Below are positions 13,790 through 22,554 of a stretch of 31,843 bases of DNA, one piece after another (within the stretch, counting starts at the first letter, position 1; each line of letters begins with the position of its first letter). Position numbers and translations under genes: made by a program. Under the pieces are notes generated by a model. That model made no database searches. It worked only from the letters and a program-made list of their open reading frames with translations, and was not told the origin of the DNA. Location: positions 1 to 31,843 of the IMG/VR virus record IMGVR_UViG_3300009008_000156, one strand, 5' to 3'. The stretch comes from a virus.

Positions 13790-15027
13790 GTAAAGGTCAA
13801 ATCGATATTACTAAGTCTGATGCACGATTTAAAGTCGCTGTATGCGGTCGTAGATTTGGCAAAACTTACTTAGCAATGCGTGAACTTGCTAAACACGCAA
13901 CAACACCGCACACAAACAGCTTTTATGTTGCGCCCACATACCGACAAGCAAAACAAGTGATGTGGGATACACTTACGAACAAACTACGCAGTTTAAATTG
14001 GGTTAAAAACATTAACAAATCAGATTTGCGTATTGATTTAGTTAACGGTAGCACCATCTCGTTACGAGGTGCAAACAATTTTGATAGTATGCGTGGTGTA
14101 GCACTTGACCACCTTGTAATGGATGAGTTCAGTTACACCGATAGTAAAGCGTGGACTGAAGTACTAAGACCTACATTATCAGATAGATTAGGCAATGCAT
14201 TGTTTATTACAACACCTGCAGGTCAAGGTAATTGGTCATTTGATTTGTACAATAGAGGTCAAGAAACTAACAATGATTGGGCTAGTTTTCAGTTCACTAC
14301 ATTAGACGGTGGTAATGTTACTGAAGAAGAAATTGCTGATGCACGCAAAGATTTAGACGAACGCACATTCAGACAAGAATATGAAGCAAGTTTTGAAACT
14401 TATGCAGGTCAGATTTACTACGGATTTGATGTTAAAACGCATGTTAAAGAGTACGAAGGCGATGTTAACAAGATTAAATCAATTAATGTATTCTGTGATT
14501 TCAATGTCAATCCGATGTCAGCAGTTGTATTAGTTGAAACAGACTTTGGATTACACGCAGTTGATGAAATTATCATTTACGGTAGTAATACACATGAATT
14601 AGCCGAAGAAGTACGCAATCGTTACAAAACACAACGAGTTACAGCGTATCCCGACCCTGCATCAACACAACGCAAAACATCTGCACAAGGTAGAACTGAT
14701 TACAGTATTTTGCAGAATGCAGGTTTCAACATGAAGGTTAGGCGAAAGCACCCCGCTGTTAGAGATAGAATAAATGCGGTAAATAGTGTATTAGCACCTA
14801 TTAACGGTAAACCTAAGTTGTTGATTAGTCCTAAGTGCAAGACTTTAATCAATTGTTTGATTAAACAAGAATACAAAGAAGGCACGCAAGTACCTGATAA
14901 AGATTCAGGTTACGACCATTTAAACGATGCACTAGGCTACGGTATTGAGTTTATCTACCCAATTCGCACCGAAGTAGAACCATTAACAAACGCTCAACTA
15001 TCGAGTTGGGAAAGCAGAACATTTTAA
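13780..15027 (+). CDS. terL: Terminase large subunit
   Basis: A 415-residue packaging motor. ATPase part: Walker A C-G-R-R-F-G-K-T (22-29), Walker B L-V-M-D-E (112-116, catalytic Glu116) and coupling motif F-I-T-T-P (142-146). Nuclease part of RNase H fold: Asp240 in C-D-F-N, Asp292 in Y-P-D-P, and D-H-L-N-D (379-383), which supply the metal-binding acids. It cuts concatemeric DNA and pumps it through the portal. Its ATG lies 10 nt inside the small-subunit gene with an AGG ribosome site. Length is within the family range, all key residues are present, and the portal gene follows. Confidence 0.95.
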   Translation: MPLSKGQIDITKSDARFKVAVCGRRFGKTYLAMRELAKHATTPHTNSFYVAPTYRQAKQVMWDTLTNKLRSLNWVKNINKSDLRIDLVNGSTISLRGANNFDSMRGVALDHLVMDEFSYTDSKAWTEVLRPTLSDRLGNALFITTPAGQGNWSFDLYNRGQETNNDWASFQFTTLDGGNVTEEEIADARKDLDERTFRQEYEASFETYAGQIYYGFDVKTHVKEYEGDVNKIKSINVFCDFNVNPMSAVVLVETDFGLHAVDEIIIYGSNTHELAEEVRNRYKTQRVTAYPDPASTQRKTSAQGRTDYSILQNAGFNMKVRRKHPAVRDRINAVNSVLAPINGKPKLLISPKCKTLINCLIKQEYKEGTQVPDKDSGYDHLNDALGYGIEFIYPIRTEVEPLTNAQLSSWESRTF

Positions 15028-15036
15028 GGATTAATT

Positions 15037-16428
15037 ATGTCATACACAATAGAACAAGTAGAACAAAAGCACACTGCGTACGATAAGCACATTGATGAAT
15101 GGCGATTCTTTAGTGATAGCTTTTTAGGTGGTGAATCATACAAACAAGGTGAATACTTAACACGCTATGAAAGTGAAATCGATAACGATGATGCTTACAA
15201 CGCACGCATTCAACAAACACCAATTGATAATCACTGCGCTAGTGTAATTCAAATTTACAACAGTTTCTTATTCAGAGAAAGTGTTACTAGAAGTCTAGGC
15301 TCTTTGCAAAATAACCCGTTCTTGGAGTTGTTTTTAAAAGATAGTGATACCGAAGGTCGTAGTTGGAATAACTTCGTTAAACAAGCGAATGAGCAAGCAT
15401 CAGTGTACGGACATTGTTGGGTTGTATTAGACAGACCTAATATTCAGTTCAAAACACAAGCAGAAGAAATTGATGCTAATGTTAGACCTTATGTGAGTAT
15501 GTTCACTGCACCTAATGTAGTTGATTGGAAGTACGAGTACACCAACAACGGTTTAATTGAATTATCTGAGTTGAAGGTAATTGAAGCATCATCAGTAGAT
15601 TTTACTGTTTACAAGATATTCTACCGTGATAAAACTGATACGGTTATTGTTAATCACAAAAATAAGCGTGAACTACAGTTACTTAAATCAGTACCTAATC
15701 CCTACAACAAAATACTCGCAGTAACGTTGTACGCTAGACGAAGTAATGTACTAGGTTTAGGTTATTCAGACATTAGCGACATCGCTACACATCAAAAAGC
15801 CATTTACAACGAGCGAAGCGAAGTTGAACAAGCAATTCGATTGAATGTTCACAGTATCTTAGCAAGTGAAAGTGGTGTACAAGTTGGGCCAGGTGCAGGT
15901 GGTAGATGCATAATCCCTGAAAACACAGACCCTTCATTGAAACCTTACTTCTTAGATAGTAACAGTGATATTGCTGTAATCATGGCTAGTATCGAACATA
16001 AGGTCGATGCAATCAACATCATGGCGAATGTGGGTAGTGTTAGAGCAATTGAAAGTAAAAAACTATCAGGTGTTGCATTAGAAACAGAATTTCAACTACT
16101 GAACGCTAGACTTGCTGAAAAAGCCGATAACCTTGAGCTGTTTGAAGAACAAGTATTCAAGATGTTCGCAACTATGGTATCAGTGAATTACGATGGTGAA
16201 ATTAATTACCCTAATTCATTCAATATTCGCGACAAGTATGTTGATTTGAACTTTCTACAGCAAGCGAAAGTATCAAATGTTAATAGTGATACCTTCAACA
16301 AAGAAATTGATAAGCAAATCGCTAATTTAGCCATCAAAGAAGAAGGCTTATTGCAAGATGCGTTAGATGAAATCGATACCAATGAAGTTAAAACTACATT
16401 AGTTGATGATACTAACGTAAATATATAA
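15037..16428 (+). CDS. Portal protein
   Basis: A 463-residue protein following the large terminase, as portal genes usually do. Residues near 45-100 (Y-N-A-R-I-Q-Q-T-P-I-D-N, then I-Q-I-Y-N-S-F-L-F) match the N-terminal wing of phage portals. A charged helix-rich stem and crown follow, with V-A-L-E-T-E-F-Q-L-L around 345-354. The dodecameric ring sits at one capsid vertex, binds terminase during packaging and later the tail. An AAGGA ribosome site supports the start. Family is inferred from position, size and these segments. Confidence 0.85.
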   Translation: MSYTIEQVEQKHTAYDKHIDEWRFFSDSFLGGESYKQGEYLTRYESEIDNDDAYNARIQQTPIDNHCASVIQIYNSFLFRESVTRSLGSLQNNPFLELFLKDSDTEGRSWNNFVKQANEQASVYGHCWVVLDRPNIQFKTQAEEIDANVRPYVSMFTAPNVVDWKYEYTNNGLIELSELKVIEASSVDFTVYKIFYRDKTDTVIVNHKNKRELQLLKSVPNPYNKILAVTLYARRSNVLGLGYSDISDIATHQKAIYNERSEVEQAIRLNVHSILASESGVQVGPGAGGRCIIPENTDPSLKPYFLDSNSDIAVIMASIEHKVDAINIMANVGSVRAIESKKLSGVALETEFQLLNARLAEKADNLELFEEQVFKMFATMVSVNYDGEINYPNSFNIRDKYVDLNFLQQAKVSNVNSDTFNKEIDKQIANLAIKEEGLLQDALDEIDTNEVKTTLVDDTNVNI

Positions 16429-16504
16429 ATACAATACAACACTGCGTTTAGCAGGTACGGAACTACACCGTTTGTAGGCAACTCGAACATAAGAGGAAAA
16501 AATA
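16429..16504 (+). promoter_or_regulatory. Spacer with small hairpins before the scaffold gene
   Basis: This 76-nt gap contains CTGC/GCAG (16442-16445 / 16451-16454) and CTAC/GTAG (16463-16466 / 16474-16477) stems and ends with AGAGGAAAAA, a strong ribosome site. It is one of the few sizeable gaps in the head operon and may set the level of scaffold relative to portal. Confidence 0.3.
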
Positions 16505-17170
16505 ATGTCAGAAGTAACTGAAACTGAAAATTCTCAGGATATTGATGCAACTGCAACATCACAAACAGCGCAGGTAGAAATGATTGAAAAATCTAAGGTT
16601 AACGATATTGTACAATCGCGAATTGCACGAGCTGAAAAGAAAGTGCGTGATGAATACAATGATGTTGATGTTGAATTATACAATCAACTAGTTCAAGAAA
16701 AGCAAAACGCTAAACAGTTGATGCTAAAAGAGCAAGGTAAGTTTGATGAATTGTTAAACGAAACCGTAGCACCTTTACAGAATCAGATTAGTGCTTTGAA
16801 AGAGCAAATTAGAGTAGAAAAAGTAGACATGAGTATTTTGGGTAGTGCGAGCAACATGAACGCAATCAATCCCGAACAAGTTGTACAGTTGTTACAGAAT
16901 CAAGTTAAATTCAACGATGGCAACATCGAAGTAATTGATTTGACAACAGGTAATCAACGATATAACAAAGATGCTCAAAAATACACTGTTGACGAGTTAG
17001 TTAACGAATTTCTAACTACTAACCCACACTTCGTTAAAGCAAGTGTTGCGGGTAGCGGAACTAGTAGCAACACCGAAACTTCGGGAATTGAGAAAATCGA
17101 TTGGACTAATGCAGATATGTCAGACCCTGTTATAAGACAACAGTACAAAGACTATAAACGTAATGCCTAA
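16505..17170 (+). CDS. Capsid scaffold protein
   Basis: A 221-residue, acidic, helix-rich protein between the portal and major capsid genes, the usual place of a scaffold. Residues 25-115 are coiled-coil-like (A-R-A-E-K-K-V-R-D-E, then Q-N-Q-I-S-A-L-K-E-Q-I-R-V-E). The C-terminal 25 residues are rich in Asp and Lys, as in the capsid-binding tails of phage scaffolds. It would template assembly of the empty prohead and then leave or be degraded. No protease motif is visible in it or nearby. Confidence 0.8.
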   Translation: MSEVTETENSQDIDATATSQTAQVEMIEKSKVNDIVQSRIARAEKKVRDEYNDVDVELYNQLVQEKQNAKQLMLKEQGKFDELLNETVAPLQNQISALKEQIRVEKVDMSILGSASNMNAINPEQVVQLLQNQVKFNDGNIEVIDLTTGNQRYNKDAQKYTVDELVNEFLTTNPHFVKASVAGSGTSSNTETSGIEKIDWTNADMSDPVIRQQYKDYKRNA

Positions 17171-17207
17171 TCAAACATTATTTTTTATTTTATAGGAGTG
17201 TCATAAA

Positions 17208-18050
17208 ATGGCAAACGAAATCACAACAACTTCATTAACGAAGTTATTCAACGAGATGATTACAGACATCTCATTTACAGCAAACGAAAGTTACATCTTA
17301 AAAAATTTAGTTAAGAATGTAGTCGCACCAATGTCAACTACTACTACACAAGTACCTGTATATCCTACAGACACTATTGCTAGTGCAGTTGCTGAAGGTA
17401 CTGATTACACAACTAACACTGATATTGTACCAACAGACCTTGATTTGACGGTGTCTGAGCATGTTCTAATGTCAACTTTAACAGACTTATCTGCTAGTGT
17501 TGGTAATAGAAACAACATCATGGACATTATCAATTACCTAGGTTCAGGTGTAGCAAAGCGACAAGACCAAGATATTTCAGGTTTGTTCACATCATTCAGT
17601 ACTGAGAAAGGGCCGGGTGCAGGTGCAGAATTAACACCATCACACATTTTCCAAGCAGTAGCATCTTTGCGTGGTAATAATGTAACAGGTGAAATTGTAG
17701 CAGTGTTACATCCTGCTCAAGTTTACGCAGTACAAAACGCGCTAACTAACTCATTCATTCCACAATCAAACGCGGCAACAGCAGAAGCTGTAATGCGTAA
17801 CGGTTTTGTTGGTGAATTAGCAGGTGTTAATGTATTCCAATCTACATCAGTACAAGTTGATGGTAGTGGTGATGCAATTGGTGCTGTATTCGCGCGTGAT
17901 GCAATTGCATTAGCGGACAGAGGTGTTAGTACTGAGATTGAGCGTAATGCTAGTCTACGTGCTTCAGAAATTGTTACCACAGGTACTTGGGCTGAAGGAA
18001 TTCTTCACAATACTTACGGTGTTAAATTAACTTCTGATTCTATTGTTTAA
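17208..18050 (+). CDS. Major capsid protein
   Basis: A 280-residue protein directly after the scaffold, with the strongest ribosome site in the head block (TAGGAG). It shows the HK97-fold pattern: an N-terminal helix, a beta part with V-A-P-M-S-T-T-T-T-Q-V-P-V-Y-P, the long spine-helix region (about 100-150) with R-Q-D-Q-D-I-S-G-L-F, and a late V-N-V-F-Q-S-T-S strand. It lacks a long N-terminal delta domain, consistent with the separate scaffold gene. Hundreds of copies form the shell. Fold assignment is inferred from position and general pattern. Confidence 0.85.
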   Translation: MANEITTTSLTKLFNEMITDISFTANESYILKNLVKNVVAPMSTTTTQVPVYPTDTIASAVAEGTDYTTNTDIVPTDLDLTVSEHVLMSTLTDLSASVGNRNNIMDIINYLGSGVAKRQDQDISGLFTSFSTEKGPGAGAELTPSHIFQAVASLRGNNVTGEIVAVLHPAQVYAVQNALTNSFIPQSNAATAEAVMRNGFVGELAGVNVFQSTSVQVDGSGDAIGAVFARDAIALADRGVSTEIERNASLRASEIVTTGTWAEGILHNTYGVKLTSDSIV

Positions 18051-18056
18051 TTCGTA

Positions 18057-18491
18057 ATGGCATATAGTACAGACGCAGATGTCCAAGAGTTGTTTCCTGA
18101 TTTACAGGATTACGACAATTTGAGTTTTAGTGATGACCATGCTAGAACACAAGCGGATATACAACGCAAATTGAGAATTGATTGGTATCCGATGTACCTG
18201 CAAAGTGTTAAAAACGCTAGCAGTACATCAGAGATGGATAATACCAAACTAACTGATTCGCAGTTTAAGAACGCGTCTGTATACCATGTGTTGAGTTATT
18301 ACATTCTACCTAAGTTGTCTGATTTTGTTGAAGGCGATAAGTTTACAAGTGCAATGGAGTTTTACAGAACTCGCTTTGAAGAAGAATTTGATGCCATCTT
18401 AGCCGATGGTGTTGAGTACGATAGTGATGGTGATTCAACTATCACTAACAAAGAGAAATCCGTTAAAACTTCAGTGTACATGCGAAGATAA
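18057..18491 (+). CDS. Head-tail connector (adaptor) protein
   Basis: A 144-residue helical protein placed immediately after the capsid gene, where gp6/gp15-like adaptors are found. The N-terminal A-D-V-Q-E-L-F-P-D-L and the helix near Y-H-V-L-S-Y-Y-I-L-P-K-L (about 80-91) fit that group. It would form a ring under the portal. No clear ribosome site precedes its ATG six bases after the capsid stop, so it is probably translated by re-initiation. Confidence 0.65.
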   Translation: MAYSTDADVQELFPDLQDYDNLSFSDDHARTQADIQRKLRIDWYPMYLQSVKNASSTSEMDNTKLTDSQFKNASVYHVLSYYILPKLSDFVEGDKFTSAMEFYRTRFEEEFDAILADGVEYDSDGDSTITNKEKSVKTSVYMRR

Positions 18492-18493
18492 TC

Positions 18494-18943
18494 ATGAGTT
18501 TAAGAGAACAAATTGTTGAAGATTTAGTTTCAACACTACGCGATGCCAACAACGGCAACATACGGTTTGTGTCGAGAAAAATATTAAGCGAAAGCGATTT
18601 TTCAAGACAACAATACCCACTTGTTATTGTTGGTGCTAGTGATGAAACAAGAAGCGATTTAACGATGACAGGTACTTCAGGTACGCGTGAATCGTTCTTA
18701 GACATTACATTATTGGGCTTTGTTTCAGGTGCTAAACGCGAAATTGATACTTTACGCAATCGATTAATCGAAGATGTTGAAGTAGCAATTGATGCTGATA
18801 GAACACGAAACGGTCTTGCATTAAACACACAACTTACTACTGTTGCTGTTGATAACTTCGATTTAGTCGATGAACAGAAAACAGTTGGTAGAGTGGATTT
18901 AACTATTGAAATACATTATGTTTACACACGAGGTACACCATGA
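18494..18943 (+). CDS. Tail terminator-like protein
   Basis: A 149-residue alpha/beta protein two bases after the adaptor gene. It has a helix at 1-18, a strand with Q-Y-P-L-V-I-V-G-A, and C-terminal D-L-T-I-E-I-H-Y-V-Y-T. This resembles lambda gpU-type tail terminators, which cap the tail tube and join it to the head. The assignment rests on size, position before the major tail protein and secondary-structure pattern. It overlaps the next small gene (ATGA). Confidence 0.6.
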   Translation: MSLREQIVEDLVSTLRDANNGNIRFVSRKILSESDFSRQQYPLVIVGASDETRSDLTMTGTSGTRESFLDITLLGFVSGAKREIDTLRNRLIEDVEVAIDADRTRNGLALNTQLTTVAVDNFDLVDEQKTVGRVDLTIEIHYVYTRGTP

Positions 18944-19098
18944 ATATAAGAATCACGAACGGTACTGATACTCGCACCATCAATAGTGATGATGTTAAGA
19001 GTTGGGAAGCGATTGGGTGGAAGGCTGTTGATTCAGCTCAAACTAAATCAACACCTAAATCAACTGTAAAAGATACCAAAACATCTAACAAGGAGTAA
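18940..19098 (+). CDS. Small unknown tail-region protein (52 aa)
   Basis: The gene starts in an ATGA overlap with the terminator-like gene and ends seven bases before the major tail protein start; its last codons (AAG GAG) form that gene's ribosome site. The 52-residue product has a short folded part with W-E-A-I-G-W-K and a Lys/Thr/Ser-rich tail. The V-K-S-W-E-A-I-G-W-K-A-V segment recalls small phage tail or head proteins of unknown role. Confidence 0.6.
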   Translation: MNIRITNGTDTRTINSDDVKSWEAIGWKAVDSAQTKSTPKSTVKDTKTSNKE

Positions 19099-19104
19099 TT
19101 TAAG

Positions 19105-19503
19105 ATGGCAAATCATTACACAGGTCAAGAAGGGTCGTTAACGGTTAACGCTGTTGCGATTGGCCAATTACAAAACATTAGTGTTGATTACACGGTTAAT
19201 ACAGTTGAATCAACTGTAATGGGCGACAACACTAAAACCTTTATGTCAGGCTTGAAAGAGTGGACTGCAACTGCAACTATCAGTTACAACGAAGCTGACC
19301 AAGGCACTATAAACACCGCTATTAACACTGATGCTGAGGTTGCTTTTGTAGCATACCCTAGTGCTAGTACAGGTGGCGAACCTAAGTTATCAGGCAATGT
19401 TATTATCACAGGACTATCAGTTTCATCTAGTACAGATGCGTTAGTTACAGGTGATATTAGTATGCAAGGTTCTGGCGACTTAACACTAGGTGTGGCTACT
19501 TAA
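19105..19503 (+). CDS. Major tail tube protein
   Basis: A 132-residue beta-rich protein with no cysteine. It has G-Q-E-G-S-L-T-V-N near the start, W-T-A-T-A-T-I-S-Y-N-E-A-D-Q-G-T-I in the middle, and G-D-I-S-M-Q-G-S-G-D-L near the end. This is the pattern of small siphophage tube proteins, which stack as hexamers around the tape measure. An AAGGAGT ribosome site supports the start. It is followed by the chaperone pair, as usual. Confidence 0.8.
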   Translation: MANHYTGQEGSLTVNAVAIGQLQNISVDYTVNTVESTVMGDNTKTFMSGLKEWTATATISYNEADQGTINTAINTDAEVAFVAYPSASTGGEPKLSGNVIITGLSVSSSTDALVTGDISMQGSGDLTLGVAT

Positions 19504-19504
19504 T

Positions 19505-19942
19505 ATGCCTGTACCTATGATTGTAGGTTCGGTTGCAAGGTTTCTAGTTAGAAAGTCTGCACTGAACGCTATTTTCAAGAAAAACGATAAGCCCATTAAG
19601 TTGGGCTTGTCCCCTATTCGAGTTCACGCTAAATTAGTTGTGAACGCACCTAACATGTCTAAGACTGTTAATACAGCGGGTGCTAAAAAAATAACAGACA
19701 TAATGCGCTTTGCTAGAAAAAAACTTATCGAGTTTACACCAATCGATAAAAGCAAAGGTAAAAAACAAGCAGGACACCCGGGCTTCGCAAAGCGTGGGTG
19801 GAAGTTAGTAGGCAAAGGTATGCGTACTCACATCACTAACCAAGTACCCTACATTAATTTGTTGGACAACGGTTATAGTAGTCAAGCAAGAAATGGCATT
19901 ATAAACCCAACATTAAAAGCAATAAGGAGTAAATTTAAATGA
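19505..19942 (+). CDS. HK97 gp10-like tail/neck completion protein
   Basis: The frame opens at a GTG (19490) inside the tube gene, but the ATG at 19505, just after that gene's stop, is a better start. The product has 145 residues and is strongly basic. The later part has A-K-K-I-T-D-I-M-R-F-A-R-K-K-L and, near the end, P-Y-I-N-L-L-D-N-G-Y-S-S-Q-A. This N-G-x-S-x-Q-A signature is typical of gp10-like neck or tail-completion proteins. These genes usually lie before the tube gene; here it lies after. Confidence 0.6.
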   Translation: MPVPMIVGSVARFLVRKSALNAIFKKNDKPIKLGLSPIRVHAKLVVNAPNMSKTVNTAGAKKITDIMRFARKKLIEFTPIDKSKGKKQAGHPGFAKRGWKLVGKGMRTHITNQVPYINLLDNGYSSQARNGIINPTLKAIRSKFK

Positions 19943-20277
19943 GTTTTTTAAATAAAGCGAAAAAACATTTCAACACATGTTTAACGCAAGAATTACAAAG
20001 TGTTGAAGTTAAAGAGTTAAACGAAACAGTATATTTTAGACCTGTTACAACATTCGCAAAGTTACAAGAAATTTCCAAGTACTACGATGAAGGTAAGATG
20101 CAAGAAGGACTTGCAATGGGTATTATTATGCGTGCATTGAACAAAGATGGAACGCCTATGTTTAATACCAACAACATGCCTGAACTGATGAATGAAGTAG
20201 ACCCTAAAATACTTTATAAAATAGCTGATGCTATGGCTAGTGCCGAAGTTACGATTGAGGAAGTTGAAAAAAACTAA
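19939..20277 (+). CDS. Tail assembly chaperone gpG
   Basis: A 112-residue protein just upstream of the tape measure, overlapping the previous gene by ATGA and carrying an AAGGAG ribosome site. It has a beta N-terminal part (V-E-V-K-E-L-N-E-T-V-Y-F-R-P) and a helical C-terminal part, the layout of lambda gpG. It coats the tape measure during tail assembly and is absent from the finished virion. The last codons GAA AAA AAC TAA hold a -1 slippery site, so part of the product is extended. Confidence 0.8.
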   Translation: MSFLNKAKKHFNTCLTQELQSVEVKELNETVYFRPVTTFAKLQEISKYYDEGKMQEGLAMGIIMRALNKDGTPMFNTNNMPELMNEVDPKILYKIADAMASAEVTIEEVEKN

Positions 20278-20438
20278 TTGAGGATGTTGATTTGATGAAC
20301 GTGATGTTCTTGTGCGATAAACTTCACAAAACTTACGATGAAATATCAACAATGTCCAATTTTAATATTCAACTACACTTAGCGTACTTCAAGCATCAAC
20401 AAGAACTAGAAGAAAAGGCGGTTAAAAAATATGGCTAG
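19939..20438 (+). CDS. gpGT frameshift product of the tail chaperone
   Basis: A -1 shift at 20268-20274 makes ribosomes bypass the TAA at 20275 and read 54 further codons to the TAG at 20436-20438. The product has about 166 residues. The extension is helical (F-L-C-D-K-L-H-K-T-Y-D, then E-L-E-E-K-A-V-K-K) and ends inside the start of the tape measure gene. In lambda the gpGT fusion links tape measure and tube subunits at a few per cent of gpG. The open -1 frame has no good start of its own. Confidence 0.85.
20268..20274 (+). promoter_or_regulatory. -1 ribosomal frameshift slippery site
   Basis: The heptamer A AAA AAC is in the right phase of the gpG frame, immediately before the stop codon. 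This is one of the strongest known -1 slippery sequences in bacteria. Confidence 0.9.
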
Positions 20439-22545
20439 AAGTGATGCTAATTTAAAAATAGGTGCAGATACTAAACAAGCAACACAAGCGATTAAAAAAC
20501 TTAATCGTGATTTAGCGGCTGTAAAACTAGATAGTTTAATTAACTTAGGTGCTCATGCTAGAGATGCGAGTAGCAGTTTAATTAAACTTGCAGGTGGATT
20601 CCAACAAATACAATTAACATTAAACAAAGTTACTGGTGGTGAAGGTTATGCTAAGTTTAGCGAACTATCAACGTTAGCAGGTAAAACACAGTTTGATGTA
20701 ATTGCATTATCTGAGGCTTTTGTTAAGTTACAAACAGCAGGTATTGAAGGGTCTAGTGAAAAACTAACTCAATTTGCTGATATTGCGGCTATTACAACTG
20801 ACCAATTAGGCAGTTTAACTGCACTTACAGACTTATTTTCAAGAACTACTGCAGGTGGACTTCAACTTGATGACTTAAACAAACTAGCAGACAGAGGTAT
20901 TCCAATTTGGCGTGTTTTACAAGAAGAATTAGGACTAACTCGTTTACAAGTATCCAAGTACGGACAATCAGCCGAAGGTGCTAAAGAAATAACAGAAACT
21001 TTACTTGATGTATTAGGTACTGAGTACGCAGGTACAGCCGCTGAACAAGCAAACACTGTTGCTGTTGCTTGGTCTAACGCAGGTATGAAAGCCGATGAAT
21101 TAATTTCTACAATCATGGAATCGAGCGGACTTAGTAGTGCGTTTACATCACTTGCGAAAATTGTTGATAAGGCTTCAACTTCGTTAACTGAATACCTTAT
21201 TGCACAAGATGCAGTCTTATCAATTAAGAAACTACCAATTGAAGAAAGACTTAAACAATTCCCTGATTTAATTAAAAAAGCTACTAAAGAATTCCAAGAA
21301 ATGGACAAAGGAATGACAATTGGTGAAACATTGTCGGGACCAATTACAGGTTTGGTTAGGTCTAAAGCAAGAATTGCTAGTGCAAGAAGTGAAGTACTTG
21401 AATTAAACAGACTTTACTTACAAGACTTAGAAAATCATCGTAAAGCTGAAGAAGAAAAAATTCGCTCGTATTCAAGACGACGAAAAGCAAGTATTAGAAA
21501 TGCATTTGCTGATGCTTTTGGTGGTGATGATACATCCAAAGAAGGTATTGATGCAAAAACTAAACAACAACAAGATGCATTAAACAAAATTAAAGAAGAT
21601 GGTTTAATTGTTGGTAATGCATTAAGTGCAAAATGGGATAGAGCATGGCGTGCAACTGAATTATCAAATGCCATTGCACAACAAAAACTCAAAGTAGAAC
21701 AGCAGAAAAAGTGGAATGAAGAAGATAAGCAACGAATGTGGGATGCATTATCTTCTAAACAACGCATGGACATTACTGCAGGTGAATACACTGCACAACT
21801 ACGCCAATCACAGAACGAGTTGATGGATAGACTCGATGAAGCAAGACTTGCGAATAAAGTTGGTTACTTAGACCGAGAAACACAAGCGTTAATACGCAAG
21901 CACGACTTTGAAATCAAGTTAGAAGAACGCCTTGCTCAGCGTAAACAAAAACTACGCGAAGTTGAATTCAGAAACAAAGGTTTCGGTACTGCATCAGCGA
22001 AGAAGATGGCACAAGATGAAGCTGATTACAACAAGAAAACAGAAACAGAAAAAACTCAATGGGCAATTCAACAAGGTGCAGAAGCACTTACTGCATTAGG
22101 ACAACATAGTCGTAAAGCGTTTGAACTTGCTAAAGCATTTAACATCGCTAATGCAATCATGAACACCATGACAGGTGTTACCAAGGCGTTAGCACAAGGT
22201 GGTGTATTCGGTCTTATTACAGGTGCAGTAGTTCTAGCATCGGGTTTAGCGAATGTAGCGACTATTAGAGCACAGCAATACCAAGGTAGACAATTCGGTG
22301 GTACTGTAACAGGTAACAAGCCTTACATGGTTGGTGAGAAAGGGCCAGAGTTGTTTGTGCCGGGTAAAACAGGTAGTATCGTAAATAACGGTGAACTACA
22401 GAACGGTAGCACTACTAATATTACATTTGAAATCAATGCAGTTGATGCAAGTGGTATTGATGAATTAATAGCAGAACGCCAAGATATGATTATTGGCATG
22501 ATTAGAAATGCGCATGAAGATGCGGGCTATGATGCACGATTATAA
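20431..22545 (+). CDS. Tape measure protein
   Basis: A 704-residue protein and the second longest CDS in the window. Residues 40-230 form the conserved tape-measure domain (L-A-G-K-T-Q-F-D, then T-A-G-I, L-N-K-L-A-D-R-G-I-P-I-W). A long charged coiled-coil part follows (about 270-550), then a hydrophobic helix pair (about 555-615). The C-terminal G-G-T-V-T-G-N-K-P-Y-M-V-G-E-K-G-P-E-L-F-V-P (about 624-645) is a frequent end of this family. At about 0.15 nm per residue it predicts a tail near 105 nm. The start overlaps the gpGT end by eight bases. Confidence 0.9.
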   Translation: MARSDANLKIGADTKQATQAIKKLNRDLAAVKLDSLINLGAHARDASSSLIKLAGGFQQIQLTLNKVTGGEGYAKFSELSTLAGKTQFDVIALSEAFVKLQTAGIEGSSEKLTQFADIAAITTDQLGSLTALTDLFSRTTAGGLQLDDLNKLADRGIPIWRVLQEELGLTRLQVSKYGQSAEGAKEITETLLDVLGTEYAGTAAEQANTVAVAWSNAGMKADELISTIMESSGLSSAFTSLAKIVDKASTSLTEYLIAQDAVLSIKKLPIEERLKQFPDLIKKATKEFQEMDKGMTIGETLSGPITGLVRSKARIASARSEVLELNRLYLQDLENHRKAEEEKIRSYSRRRKASIRNAFADAFGGDDTSKEGIDAKTKQQQDALNKIKEDGLIVGNALSAKWDRAWRATELSNAIAQQKLKVEQQKKWNEEDKQRMWDALSSKQRMDITAGEYTAQLRQSQNELMDRLDEARLANKVGYLDRETQALIRKHDFEIKLEERLAQRKQKLREVEFRNKGFGTASAKKMAQDEADYNKKTETEKTQWAIQQGAEALTALGQHSRKAFELAKAFNIANAIMNTMTGVTKALAQGGVFGLITGAVVLASGLANVATIRAQQYQGRQFGGTVTGNKPYMVGEKGPELFVPGKTGSIVNNGELQNGSTTNITFEINAVDASGIDELIAERQDMIIGMIRNAHEDAGYDARL

Positions 22546-22554
22546 GGATTAACT

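Noticed and set aside
20862-22319. Several leftward open frames inside the tape measure gene
   Set aside because: Antisense frames of a long biased coding sequence; no ribosome sites, odd Cys/Ser-rich products.
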